From: Paramesorhizobium sp049065735
GTDB lineage: Bacteria > Pseudomonadota > Alphaproteobacteria > Rhizobiales > Rhizobiaceae
Length of the DNA stretch: 64,000 bases
Direction: 5' to 3'
Assembly: GCF_049065735.1 (NCBI RefSeq)
Contig: NZ_JBAKHD010000006.1
Span: forward strand, 124,001 to 188,000
The translations under genes and the position numbers were made by a program. The notes beneath the pieces are model-generated. The model was not told the DNA's origin. It saw nothing but the letters and a program-made list of their open reading frames with translations, and did not search any database. The first letter of the stretch is position 1, and each line of letters starts with the position of its first letter. Shown piece by piece: positions 43,391-50,911 of this stretch.

Positions 43391-44410
43391 TCAGGTCCTT
43401 TCGATGATGATCTTCAGGATGTCGTTGCGGTTGGCGTCCCAATAGGGCAGTGCCTCCTCCGCCTCGGCAAACGGGAACACTTTCGAGATCAGGCGGTCCG
43501 CCTCGGGGCCCAGCTTCTCCAGATGCCGGATGACCGCCTCGAAATCGGCTGATGTCGCATTGCGCGAGCCCATGATGTCGAGTTCTTTAAGATTGAAGAA
43601 CTGCGTCTGGTAGGTGACCGGCGCTTTGGAATAGCCGACATAGACGACGCGCCCGGCAAAGCAGGCGAGATCGACGGCCTGGGTGAAGGTAACCGGTAGG
43701 CCGACCGCCTCGAAGGCGACGTCCACGCCATCGCCGCCAGTCAGCTCCAGAACCTTCTCAACCACGTCTTCCCCGCTCGGCAGCGCATGTGCGGCGCCGA
43801 ACCGCAAGGCGAGTTCGCGCTTCTCAACGCTCGGATCGATGGCGACGACCTTCGCGCCGCGCGCCACCGCGCCGATCAGCACGCCCATGCCGATCATGCC
43901 GCAGCCCAGCACCGCAACCGTATCCCCCGCTTCGACACGACCGCGTGCGACCGCGTGAAAACCGACCGAAAGCGGCTCCACCAGCGCCAGATGGCGCGGC
44001 TCCAGCGTGTCGTTGATGATGAGCTTTTCGGCAGGCAGAACGATCTCCTCGGCGAGCCCGCCATCCTGCTGCACGCCAAGCGTCCTGTTGGAGCGGCAGG
44101 CATTGAGCCGTCCCTTGCGGCAGGAGCTGCACTCGCCGCAATTGGTATAGGGCATGACGATCACGCGCCTGCCTGCTGAGTAAGCAGCCGCAACGCCCTC
44201 GCCGGCTTCAATGATTTCGCCTCCGATCTCGTGGCCGGGAATGCGCGGCAATTGGACGAGCGGATTGAGCCCCTTGAAGGTGTTGAAATCGCTGCCGCAC
44301 AGCCCGACATGGCGCACCCGCACCCGGACTTGGCCCAATAACAGGGGCGCTTCGGCGATTTCGGCGAAGCGGGTGACGTTTTCGCTCTCGATACGCAGAG
44401 CCTTGACCAT
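43391..44410 (-). CDS. Zinc-dependent alcohol dehydrogenase (hexonate 5-dehydrogenase-like)
   Basis: A 339-residue medium-chain dehydrogenase. Catalytic zinc ligands: Cys in GLCGSDFNTFKG, His-Glu in PGHEIGGEI. The structural zinc cysteines lie in CGECSSCRKGRLNAC. The NAD-binding GxGxxG is seen as VLGCGMIGMGVLIG with an aspartate after beta-2 (VAIDPS), favouring NAD+. It resembles E. coli LgoD and RspB, which oxidise L-galactonate or L-gulonate to tagaturonate or fructuronate. Being 18 bp after altronate dehydratase, an L-galactonate 5-dehydrogenase role is the best fit, though not proven. Confidence 0.85.
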   Translation of the reverse strand: MVKALRIESENVTRFAEIAEAPLLLGQVRVRVRHVGLCGSDFNTFKGLNPLVQLPRIPGHEIGGEIIEAGEGVAAAYSAGRRVIVMPYTNCGECSSCRKGRLNACRSNRTLGVQQDGGLAEEIVLPAEKLIINDTLEPRHLALVEPLSVGFHAVARGRVEAGDTVAVLGCGMIGMGVLIGAVARGAKVVAIDPSVEKRELALRFGAAHALPSGEDVVEKVLELTGGDGVDVAFEAVGLPVTFTQAVDLACFAGRVVYVGYSKAPVTYQTQFFNLKELDIMGSRNATSADFEAVIRHLEKLGPEADRLISKVFPFAEAEEALPYWDANRNDILKIIIERT

Positions 44411-44428
44411 GAAATGTTACCTGCTGTT

Positions 44429-45973
44429 TTACGTTACCGCGCCGACCTGCCAGGGCACGAATTCATTATCGCCATAGTCGTAGATCTCGCTCATCGTCTT
44501 CTGGCCGGATGCGACGGCGATGATGTGCTCGAAGATGCGCGCGCCTGATTCCTCGATCGTCTCCTCCCCGGTGACGATGCTGCCGCAATTCAGGTCCATG
44601 TCCTCCTTCATGTGCTCGTACATTTCGGAGTTGGTCGAGATCTTGATGCAAGGCGCGGGCTTGAAACCGGAGACCGAACCGCGGCCGGTCGTGAAGCAGA
44701 TGACATTGCAGCCGCCCGCCACCTGACCCGTGACGGCGACGGGGTCGTAGCCCGGCGTGTCCATGAAGACGAAGCCCTGCTCGGTCACGGTTTCCGCGAA
44801 TTCGTAGACAGCCCTGAGCGGCATGGAGCCACCCTTGGCGACCGCGCCAAGCGACTTTTCAAGGATGGTGGTGAGGCCGCCCAGCTTGTTGCCATGCGAG
44901 GGGTTGTTGTTGAGCTCGTCGCCATTGCGCGCGGTGTAGTCCCGCCACCAGTCGATGCGGGCAAGCAGCTTTTCGGCGACCGCCGGGGTCACGGCGCGCC
45001 GCGTCAACAGATGCTCCGCGCCATAGATCTCAGGGGTTTCGGAAAGCACCGTCGTGCCGCCATGGCGCACGATCATATCAGAGGCGACCCCGAGCGCCGG
45101 ATTGGCGGAAATGCCGGAATAGCCGTCCGAGCCGCCGCATTCCAGCGCCACCTTCAGCTTCGACAGCGGCTGTCTGGTGCGCGTCGCGGAATTGACCAGC
45201 GGCAGCATGTCCTTGATATGCTCGATGGCGGCATCGATGGTCTTGCGGGTGCCGCCATGCTGCTGGATCGTCATGGTGCGCAGGCGCGTGCCTTCCTCCA
45301 TGCGATAATGCTCAAGGATCGGCGCGATCTGGTTGGTTTCGCAGCCAAGGCCGATCAGCAGGACGCCGCCGAAATTCGGATGCTTGGCATAGCCCTGGAT
45401 GGTGCGCGTCAAAAGACGGTAACCCTCGGACTTGGTGTTGAGTGCGCAGCCGCTGCCATGGGTCAGCGCCACGACGCCATCGACATTGTCGAACCCGTCG
45501 AGCCCGCCCATGCGGTTGAAATAATCGGCGATATAGCGCGAGACCGTAGCCGAGCAGTTCACCGACGAAATCACGCCGATATAATTGCGGGTGCCGACGC
45601 CGCCCGCGCCCCGGTCAAAGCCCATGAAGTGCCGGCGCTCCGCCTCGGGCACCATGCCGCGCTCCTCGATATCGACGGAGAACTGGTGCTCATGCTCGGA
45701 AGGAAGCATGGCTAGGTTCTGCAGATGCACATGTTCGCCGGGCGCGATATCCTTGGTGGCGACGCCGATCACTTGGCCATATTTGAGGACTTCCCTGCCC
45801 TCAGCTATGGCGCGAATGGCGACCTTGTGCCCGCGCCCGATGAATTCCCGCGCGTTAAGGCCTTCGATTCCCGTGGGATCGCCGGCGCGAATTGGCGTGC
45901 GCGCCACCCCGACATCATCGGAGGGATGCAGCAGGATGACGGGCGCAACCGTCGTCACAATCGTCTCGCTCAT
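44429..45973 (-). CDS. uxaA: Altronate dehydratase
   Basis: A 514-residue UxaA-family iron-dependent dehydratase, near the E. coli length. An N-terminal SAF domain (about 10-95) is followed by the catalytic region with FMGFDRGAGGVGTRNYIGVISSVNCSATVS, ALTHGSGCALNTKSEGY, LKVALECGGSDGYSGISANPALG and C-terminal NVICFTTGRGSVSGFKPAPCIKISTN. It converts D-altronate to 2-keto-3-deoxygluconate. A galactarate dehydratase role (same family) is less likely at this domain layout. It heads a run with the zinc dehydrogenase and dctPQM; a common Rhizobiales palindrome lies just upstream. Confidence 0.92.
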   Translation of the reverse strand: MSETIVTTVAPVILLHPSDDVGVARTPIRAGDPTGIEGLNAREFIGRGHKVAIRAIAEGREVLKYGQVIGVATKDIAPGEHVHLQNLAMLPSEHEHQFSVDIEERGMVPEAERRHFMGFDRGAGGVGTRNYIGVISSVNCSATVSRYIADYFNRMGGLDGFDNVDGVVALTHGSGCALNTKSEGYRLLTRTIQGYAKHPNFGGVLLIGLGCETNQIAPILEHYRMEEGTRLRTMTIQQHGGTRKTIDAAIEHIKDMLPLVNSATRTRQPLSKLKVALECGGSDGYSGISANPALGVASDMIVRHGGTTVLSETPEIYGAEHLLTRRAVTPAVAEKLLARIDWWRDYTARNGDELNNNPSHGNKLGGLTTILEKSLGAVAKGGSMPLRAVYEFAETVTEQGFVFMDTPGYDPVAVTGQVAGGCNVICFTTGRGSVSGFKPAPCIKISTNSEMYEHMKEDMDLNCGSIVTGEETIEESGARIFEHIIAVASGQKTMSEIYDYGDNEFVPWQVGAVT

Positions 45974-46023
45974 ATCAACGTCCTCCCAAGCCGGCTAATC
46001 GCGCGGCTCAATTCTTGTTTTAC

Positions 46024-46067
46024 GCAAGTCCGGACGGAAAACCGGCTTCCACTTTTCCTGGACTTGC
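46024..46067. repeat. Small dispersed palindrome upstream of uxaA
   Basis: GCAAGTCC (46024-46031) and GGACTTGC (46060-46067) bracket GGACGGAAAACCGGC. This pattern of a short palindrome around GGACGGAAAACCG is familiar from Rhizobiales intergenic regions. It ends exactly at the stop codon of the GntR-type gene and may terminate it. Confidence 0.6.
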
Positions 46068-46760
46068 CTAATTATCCATCCACCTCTGCTTGGACTGCTG
46101 CAAATGCGTCCGCATCGCCGCCTGCGCCTGCAAGGGATCCCTCGCCTCCAGCGCCGCGTAAACCAGTTCATGCTCGGCGAGAGCCGAAGCCCAGGTGTCG
46201 TTGTCCTCGAAGCGGCTTCTGATCTGCGCCGTCAAAGGGCTGTGCCGCTCGTCGAAGAGATCGCCGATAATGCGGGTGAGGACGCTGTTGCCCGCCTGTT
46301 CGGCGATCAGCAGATGAAACTGCCGGTCAAACTCCATCGCTTTGCGATCGACGCCGACATTCGCCCGCATCGCATCGAGCGTCGCCCGCAGCCGGGCAAG
46401 CGCGTCTGTGGTCATCCGCGCGCAGGCCATCACGACGATGCTGCCCTCGAGCACTTCCCGCGCCTGCATGATCTCAAGCGGGCTCTCGCCGATGGAAATC
46501 CCGTGCGACGCCCGCGCCTCGGGCTCTTTCGTGACATAGATGCCCGAACCCATGCGGATTTCGACGTTCCCGGCAATTTCAAGCGCGATCAGCGCCTCGC
46601 GCAGCGAGGGGCGCGACACACCCAGCTGGTGCGCCAGCTCGCGCTCGGCGGGCAGCCTGCTTCCAGCCGGAAACCTGCCCTCCTGGATCAGATGCCTGAC
46701 CCTGTCCGCGATCTGCTGGTAAAGCCTGCGCGGTTCCGCGTGGCCGGTGTGTTCGCTCAT
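46068..46760 (-). CDS. FadR-subfamily GntR transcriptional regulator
   Basis: A 230-residue GntR regulator. The winged helix (12-75) reads LYQQIADRVRHLIQEGRFPAGSRLPAERELAHQLGVSRPSLREALIALEIAG, and the helical FCD effector domain follows with the metal-binding D...H residues (EFDRQFHLLIAEQ and later His). UxuR/ExuR proteins of this subfamily respond to hexuronates or their products. It is divergent from the reductase gene at 46882; two AATTGG-type palindromes lie between them. ATG 46760 follows GGGAGGGAAG, a strong ribosome site. Confidence 0.9.
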   Translation of the reverse strand: MSEHTGHAEPRRLYQQIADRVRHLIQEGRFPAGSRLPAERELAHQLGVSRPSLREALIALEIAGNVEIRMGSGIYVTKEPEARASHGISIGESPLEIMQAREVLEGSIVVMACARMTTDALARLRATLDAMRANVGVDRKAMEFDRQFHLLIAEQAGNSVLTRIIGDLFDERHSPLTAQIRSRFEDNDTWASALAEHELVYAALEARDPLQAQAAMRTHLQQSKQRWMDN

Positions 46761-46771
46761 CTTCCCTCCCG

Positions 46772-46788
46772 AATTGGCCTTACCATAT
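46772..46788. promoter_or_regulatory. Imperfect AATTGG palindrome before the GntR-type gene
   Basis: AATTGG-CCTTA-CCATAT is a degraded match to the perfect site at 46823-46839 and lies 12 bp before the regulator's ATG on the minus strand, suiting autoregulation. Confidence 0.5.
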
Positions 46789-46822
46789 GCAGAGAATTCG
46801 CGAATTGCAACGCGGTGGAAGC

Positions 46823-46839
46823 AATTGGCTTGACCAATT
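46823..46839. promoter_or_regulatory. Perfect GntR-type operator candidate in the divergent promoter
   Basis: AATTGG-CTTGA-CCAATT is a perfect palindrome with a 5-bp centre, close to the ATTGGTATACCAAT-like operators of the UxuR/ExuR regulators of E. coli. It lies 43 bp before the reductase ATG. Confidence 0.65.
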
Positions 46840-46881
46840 CGCGCCGCATCGCTTAGTTGCTCACAGAAACGGGAGGACGCC

Positions 46882-47994
46882 ATGCAGGAAAAACCAAGGA
46901 TTTTGCAGTTCGGCACCAGCCGCTTTCTGCTGGCGCACGCGGATTTCTTCGTCTCGGAAGCTTTGGCGCGAGGGGAAGCCATCGGCACCATCGCGGTCGT
47001 CCAGACGACGTCCAATCCGCAGAGCGCCCGGCGAATCGCCGCGCTGAACGAGGGCACGGGCTACCCGGTCATCATCCGCGGTCTTTCCGAGGGCGCGCCG
47101 GTTGAAAAGACGTATCGCGTGCAAGGCGTCACCGCCGCCTATTCCGCGCATGAAGACTGGCCGGCCATTCTGGAGCTTGGCGCAACGGTGGACGTGATCC
47201 TCTCCAACACCGGGGATAGGGGATACGAGCTCGAGGCTGATGAAGGCCGTTCTTTGCCGGTCACCATGCCGAAGAGTTTTCCCGCCAAGCTGCTGGTGCT
47301 CCTGCACCATCGCTGGCAGAGAAACCCGGATGCTCCGCTTTCGATCTTCCCCTGCGAGCTGATCTCGCGCAATGGCGGCAAGCTGCGCTCGATCCTCCTC
47401 GGCTTGGCGCGGGATTGGCAACTGCCCGACGGCTTTATCCGATGGATCGAGACCCGCTGCATCTTCGCCAACAGCCTGGTCGACCGCATCGTCTCCGAAC
47501 CCATCGAGCCGGTGGGCGCAATCGCCGAACCCTATGCGCTCTGGGCCATCGAAAAGGCGGAAGGGCTGGTGCTTCCCTGCACCCATCCGGATATTGTCGT
47601 GACCGGCGATCTCCCGCGCTACGAGCGCCTGAAGCTCCATCTCCTCAATCTCGGTCATAGCTTCATCGCCGAGCGCTGGCTCAAGAATGGCCGGCCCAAG
47701 GACGAGACCGTTCTGGAGGCCATGCAGGACGATGCGATCCGCACCGAGCTGGAAGCCGTATGGGGGGAGGAAGTGCTGCCGGTTTTTGCAGCCGACGGTC
47801 TTGGTGCGGAGGCGAAGACCTATATCGTCTCAGTACGCGAGCGCTTCCTCAATCCGTTCCTCAAGCACCGCATCGCCGACATCGCCTCCAATCATGAGGA
47901 AAAGAAGCAGCGGCGCTTCGTGCCGGTCATCGCCCGCGCGGCGGAGCTGGGCCTCGGATTGGAGCAGCCGCGATTGAAGGCCGCACTCGCCTGA
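46882..47994 (+). CDS. Mannitol-dehydrogenase-family reductase (tagaturonate reductase-like)
   Basis: A 370-residue polyol dehydrogenase, shorter than E. coli UxaB (483). The N-terminal Rossmann start ILQFGTSRFLLAHADFFVSEAL, then DVILSNTGDRGYEL, the catalytic block with the SNG-type IFPCELISRNGGKLRSILLGLA, and the C-terminal KLHLLNLGHSFIAERWL with the catalytic lysine. The PCELISRNG segment is typical of tagaturonate and fructuronate reductases, which turn tagaturonate into D-altronate. Together with uxaA this gives two successive steps. No uronate isomerase (uxaC) is in the window. AGGAC lies before the ATG. Confidence 0.82.
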   Translation: MQEKPRILQFGTSRFLLAHADFFVSEALARGEAIGTIAVVQTTSNPQSARRIAALNEGTGYPVIIRGLSEGAPVEKTYRVQGVTAAYSAHEDWPAILELGATVDVILSNTGDRGYELEADEGRSLPVTMPKSFPAKLLVLLHHRWQRNPDAPLSIFPCELISRNGGKLRSILLGLARDWQLPDGFIRWIETRCIFANSLVDRIVSEPIEPVGAIAEPYALWAIEKAEGLVLPCTHPDIVVTGDLPRYERLKLHLLNLGHSFIAERWLKNGRPKDETVLEAMQDDAIRTELEAVWGEEVLPVFAADGLGAEAKTYIVSVRERFLNPFLKHRIADIASNHEEKKQRRFVPVIARAAELGLGLEQPRLKAALA

Positions 47995-48024
47995 GCCGTT
48001 TGCAGCGCCCGGCTTGCCCGCGCT

Positions 48025-49134
48025 TCATGCAGCCTTCTTTCGCGCCAGCGCGACGCCCTTGACCTGGGCATGCACCGCCATGCCTTCGGCGAGCCTGAGC
48101 TCGTCCCATGAGCGCCTGGTCAGGCGCGCCAGAATCTTGCTCCCCGTCCCGTCTTTCCCGAGGCCGAGCACCGCAACCATTTCATATTGGCCGGCCGGTT
48201 TTACCGACAATATCCGCGCTGGCAGGATGTTGAGCACGGTCGTCGCCCGCGGCGCTTCGCGCGCAAGGCTGACGTCGCCCGCGGCGATCGTCAAGCGGCG
48301 GCGCTCGCCGATGGCGGGTGCCGGCATCGGCACGGTGAAGCGGCCACCGTCGACGTCGAGGGAGGCAAGCCCGTAGGCCCGGTCATAAGCGCTCACCACC
48401 GCATCGAGGGTCACCGCCGCATCGCGCCCGACGGCGAGTGGAAGCGCGGGATCGCTCTGCAGCCTGCTCAAGGGACCAGCGGCCAGCACCCGTCCTGAGC
48501 GCATCAGGACCAGATAATCGGCGAGCCGCTCAACCTCCGCCATGTCGTGGCTCACATAAATGACCGGCAGGGAAAGCGTGTCGTGCAGGCGCTCCAGGAA
48601 TGGCAGGATCTCATCCTTCGTCTGCCGGTCGAGCGCCGAGAGCGGCTCGTCCATAAGGAGCAGCTTCGGCTGCGATAGCAACGCCCGGCCGATGGCGACC
48701 CGCTGGCGCTCCCCGCCCGAGAGATGGCGCGGCGCACGGTCGAGGAGCTTTTCCAGCCCGAGCAGCGCCACCACCTCGTCGAAGCCGATCTGATCTTGCG
48801 GCGGCTTCGGCTTGCGGCCACGGGTCGCGTAAAGGAGATTGCCGGTGACGGAGAGATGCGAAAAGAGGCTCGCCTCCTGGAAGACATAGCCAATGGCGCG
48901 CTCATAAGCCGGGCGGAACAGGCCGCCATCCTGCCAGACCTCGCAGCCAACAGCGCAAGTGCCATCCGCCAGGCGCTGGAGGCCTGCCATGCAGCGCAGC
49001 ACGGTGGTCTTCCCGCAGCCCGAGGGGCCGAAGAGCGCCGTGACCCCCGAGGCGGGCGCGGCGAACGTAGCGTCGAGGGCAAAGCGGCCGAGCATCCCTT
49101 TGAAGGCGACGCGGATTTCGTTCGGTCCGCTCAT
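48025..49134 (-). CDS. modC: Molybdate ABC transporter ATP-binding protein
   Basis: A 369-residue ATPase with Walker A GPSGCGKTT, signature LSGGERQRVAIGRALL, Walker B LLMDEPLSALD and a C-terminal TOBE (molybdate-binding) domain (about 300-369: TTVLNILPARILSVK...AQVKGVALARKKAA). TOBE-containing ModC can sense molybdate and shut down transport. It ends the modABC operon and overlaps modB by 4 bp (ATGA). Molybdate import would serve the Mo-dependent formate dehydrogenase found at 10-15 kb. Confidence 0.95.
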   Translation of the reverse strand: MSGPNEIRVAFKGMLGRFALDATFAAPASGVTALFGPSGCGKTTVLRCMAGLQRLADGTCAVGCEVWQDGGLFRPAYERAIGYVFQEASLFSHLSVTGNLLYATRGRKPKPPQDQIGFDEVVALLGLEKLLDRAPRHLSGGERQRVAIGRALLSQPKLLLMDEPLSALDRQTKDEILPFLERLHDTLSLPVIYVSHDMAEVERLADYLVLMRSGRVLAAGPLSRLQSDPALPLAVGRDAAVTLDAVVSAYDRAYGLASLDVDGGRFTVPMPAPAIGERRRLTIAAGDVSLAREAPRATTVLNILPARILSVKPAGQYEMVAVLGLGKDGTGSKILARLTRRSWDELRLAEGMAVHAQVKGVALARKKAA

Positions 49135-49817
49135 TCGGAAACCTGCGAAAAGCGCTTGTCGATCAGCATCATCGTGAGGATCACGGCAAAGGCGAACACC
49201 ACCATGCCACCAGCCAATATCGTCGCCTCGAGCCATTGCGAGGTTTCGACATAATCATAAATCGCCACCGACAGCACCTTCGTCTCGCCCGGAATATTGC
49301 CGCCGATCATCAGCACCACGCCGAACTCCCCGACCGTGTGGGCGAAGCCGAGCACCGCCCCTGTCAGAAAACCCGGTCGCGCCAAGGGCACCGCGACGGT
49401 CCAGAAGGCGCGGCGGGGTGAGGCACGCAGCGTCGCAGCAACCTCCAGCGGACGATCGCCCATCGCTTCAAATGCATTGCGGATCGGCTGGACGACGAAG
49501 GGCAGCGAGTAGACGACCGAGCCGATGACCAGCCCTTCAAAGGTGAAGGCCAGCGTGCGCGCGCCCCAAAGGCCAGCGATCATGCCGCCGGGGCCATCCG
49601 GTCCCAGGGCCAAGAGGAGATAAAAGCCCAGCACCGTGGGCGGCAGCACGAGGGGCATGGCCACGATAGCGGCGACCGCCTCCTTCCACCACGCATTGGT
49701 GCGCGCAAGCCACCATGCGAGCGGCGTGCCGATAACCAAGAGAATCACGGTCGTGATCGCGGCCAGCTCGACCGTCAGCCCGATGGCGACCCACACATCT
49801 ATGCTTAGCCCGCTCAT
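49131..49817 (-). CDS. modB: Molybdate ABC transporter permease
   Basis: A 228-residue permease with five membrane segments. The family motifs include LPPTVLGFYLLLALG and the EAA-like loop EVAATLRASPRRAFWTVAVPLARPGFLTGAVLGFAHTVGEFGVVLMIGGNIPGET. It is 6 bp after modA. The ordinary ModB length and motif set distinguish it from tungstate or sulfate permeases only loosely; modA and modC identity decide. Confidence 0.95.
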   Translation of the reverse strand: MSGLSIDVWVAIGLTVELAAITTVILLVIGTPLAWWLARTNAWWKEAVAAIVAMPLVLPPTVLGFYLLLALGPDGPGGMIAGLWGARTLAFTFEGLVIGSVVYSLPFVVQPIRNAFEAMGDRPLEVAATLRASPRRAFWTVAVPLARPGFLTGAVLGFAHTVGEFGVVLMIGGNIPGETKVLSVAIYDYVETSQWLEATILAGGMVVFAFAVILTMMLIDKRFSQVSE

Positions 49818-49823
49818 CCTGCC

Positions 49824-50585
49824 TCAACTGGCCGCGGCGACGGCATAGCCATATTTTTCGATGATCGCGCGCGCCTCCGGACCTTTCAGGAAATCCATGA
49901 AGGCCGCCGCTGCTTTATTTCCTTCGCCCTTTTTCAACAGAACGGCATCCTGCCGGATTGGCGTGTATAATTCCTGCGGCACCAGCCAGCGCGAGCCGCT
50001 GTCATTGCCGGTCAGTTGCGAAAGCGCGACAAATCCAAGTTCGGCATTGCCGGTGTCCACGAACTGGAAGGTCTGGCTGATATTGTTGCCCTGGACGATC
50101 TTCGGCTGAAGCGCGTCATAGACGCCGAGTGCCTTCAGCGTTTCCACCGCCGCCGTGCCGTAGGGCGCGGCAGCAGGATTGGCAATGGCGATCTTGCTGA
50201 AGCCGCCATTTTTGAGCGTCTCTTCGCCTTTCACGAGGCTCGGGTCATTGCTCCACAGCACGAGCCTGCCGATGGCATAGGTGAACCGGCTGCCGGCGAC
50301 ACCGAAACCGTCATTGACGAGCTTCTCCGGGCGCTCCGCATCCGCCGACAGGAAAATCTGGAAGGGCGCGTCTTGCGTGATCTGGGTATAGAACTGCCCG
50401 GACGAGCCGAAGGAAAGCACCGCTTCATGCCCGGTCTTCGCCTTGAAGGCGGCGGCGATGTCCTTTGCCGCATCGGTGAAATTGGCGGCGACGGCGACAT
50501 TGGTCTGATCCGCGCTTGCCTGGCCTGCGCTTAAGGCGGCGACGGCCAGGACGGCGGCGACCATGAGAGATTTCAGCATTTTCAC
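49824..50585 (-). CDS. modA: Molybdate ABC transporter substrate-binding protein
   Basis: A 253-residue periplasmic receptor. A signal peptide (KSLMVAAVLAVAALSAGQASA) leads to VAVAANFTDAAKDIAAAFKAKTGHEAVLSFGSSGQFYTQI, the ModA oxyanion-binding start, and later IAIANPAAAPYGTAAVETL and DTGNAELGFVALSQL. ModA binds molybdate or tungstate. GTG 50585 is preferred because GGAAGGA lies 6-10 bp upstream; ATG 50579 two codons later is nearly as good. It heads modABC and diverges from ccoN across 326 bp. Confidence 0.93.
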   Translation of the reverse strand: MKMLKSLMVAAVLAVAALSAGQASADQTNVAVAANFTDAAKDIAAAFKAKTGHEAVLSFGSSGQFYTQITQDAPFQIFLSADAERPEKLVNDGFGVAGSRFTYAIGRLVLWSNDPSLVKGEETLKNGGFSKIAIANPAAAPYGTAAVETLKALGVYDALQPKIVQGNNISQTFQFVDTGNAELGFVALSQLTGNDSGSRWLVPQELYTPIRQDAVLLKKGEGNKAAAAFMDFLKGPEARAIIEKYGYAVAAAS

Positions 50586-50911
50586 GAGATTCCTTCCCCG
50601 TGACGGTTTCATTCGGCCGCGATGATGACATGCGCGGCATAACGAAGAAAGAGCGAAGCCCGAAATGCAGGGCGTGAGCCCTATGCCTTGCGGGGTAGCC
50701 CAATTGCTGCGGCGTCCGCATGGGCACACGCCAACCCCCGAATGCACGGAATACTGTGCTTTTCAAGCCACGTTTCGCTCATGGCGAGACATAGCTTGAC
50801 CCAAATCAAGTGATGCGGGCCGTTCCTCGCTAACAGTCGATCATCGCGACCGTTGTCGGTGATCTCTACTCATCGGGGGGCGCCAGGCGCCGTACCTTGG
50901 GGGACATATTC
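50586..50911. other. Divergent promoter region between modA and ccoN
   Basis: About 326 bp without a gene. It contains one clear FNR/FixK-type box at 50796-50809 (listed separately). No convincing ModE-type molybdate operator was seen near modA. Confidence 0.5.
50796..50809. promoter_or_regulatory. FNR/FixK-type box upstream of ccoN
   Basis: TTGAC-CCAA-ATCAA matches the TTGAT-N4-ATCAA consensus of FNR, FixK and Anr with one change. It lies about 103 bp before ccoN, so low-oxygen induction of the cbb3 oxidase operon is expected. Confidence 0.82.

Noticed and set aside
46882..47994. Calling this gene uxaB or mannitol dehydrogenase outright
   Set aside because: It is about 110 residues shorter than E. 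coli UxaB, and substrate cannot be decided by sequence within this family. Only the context supports tagaturonate reductase.
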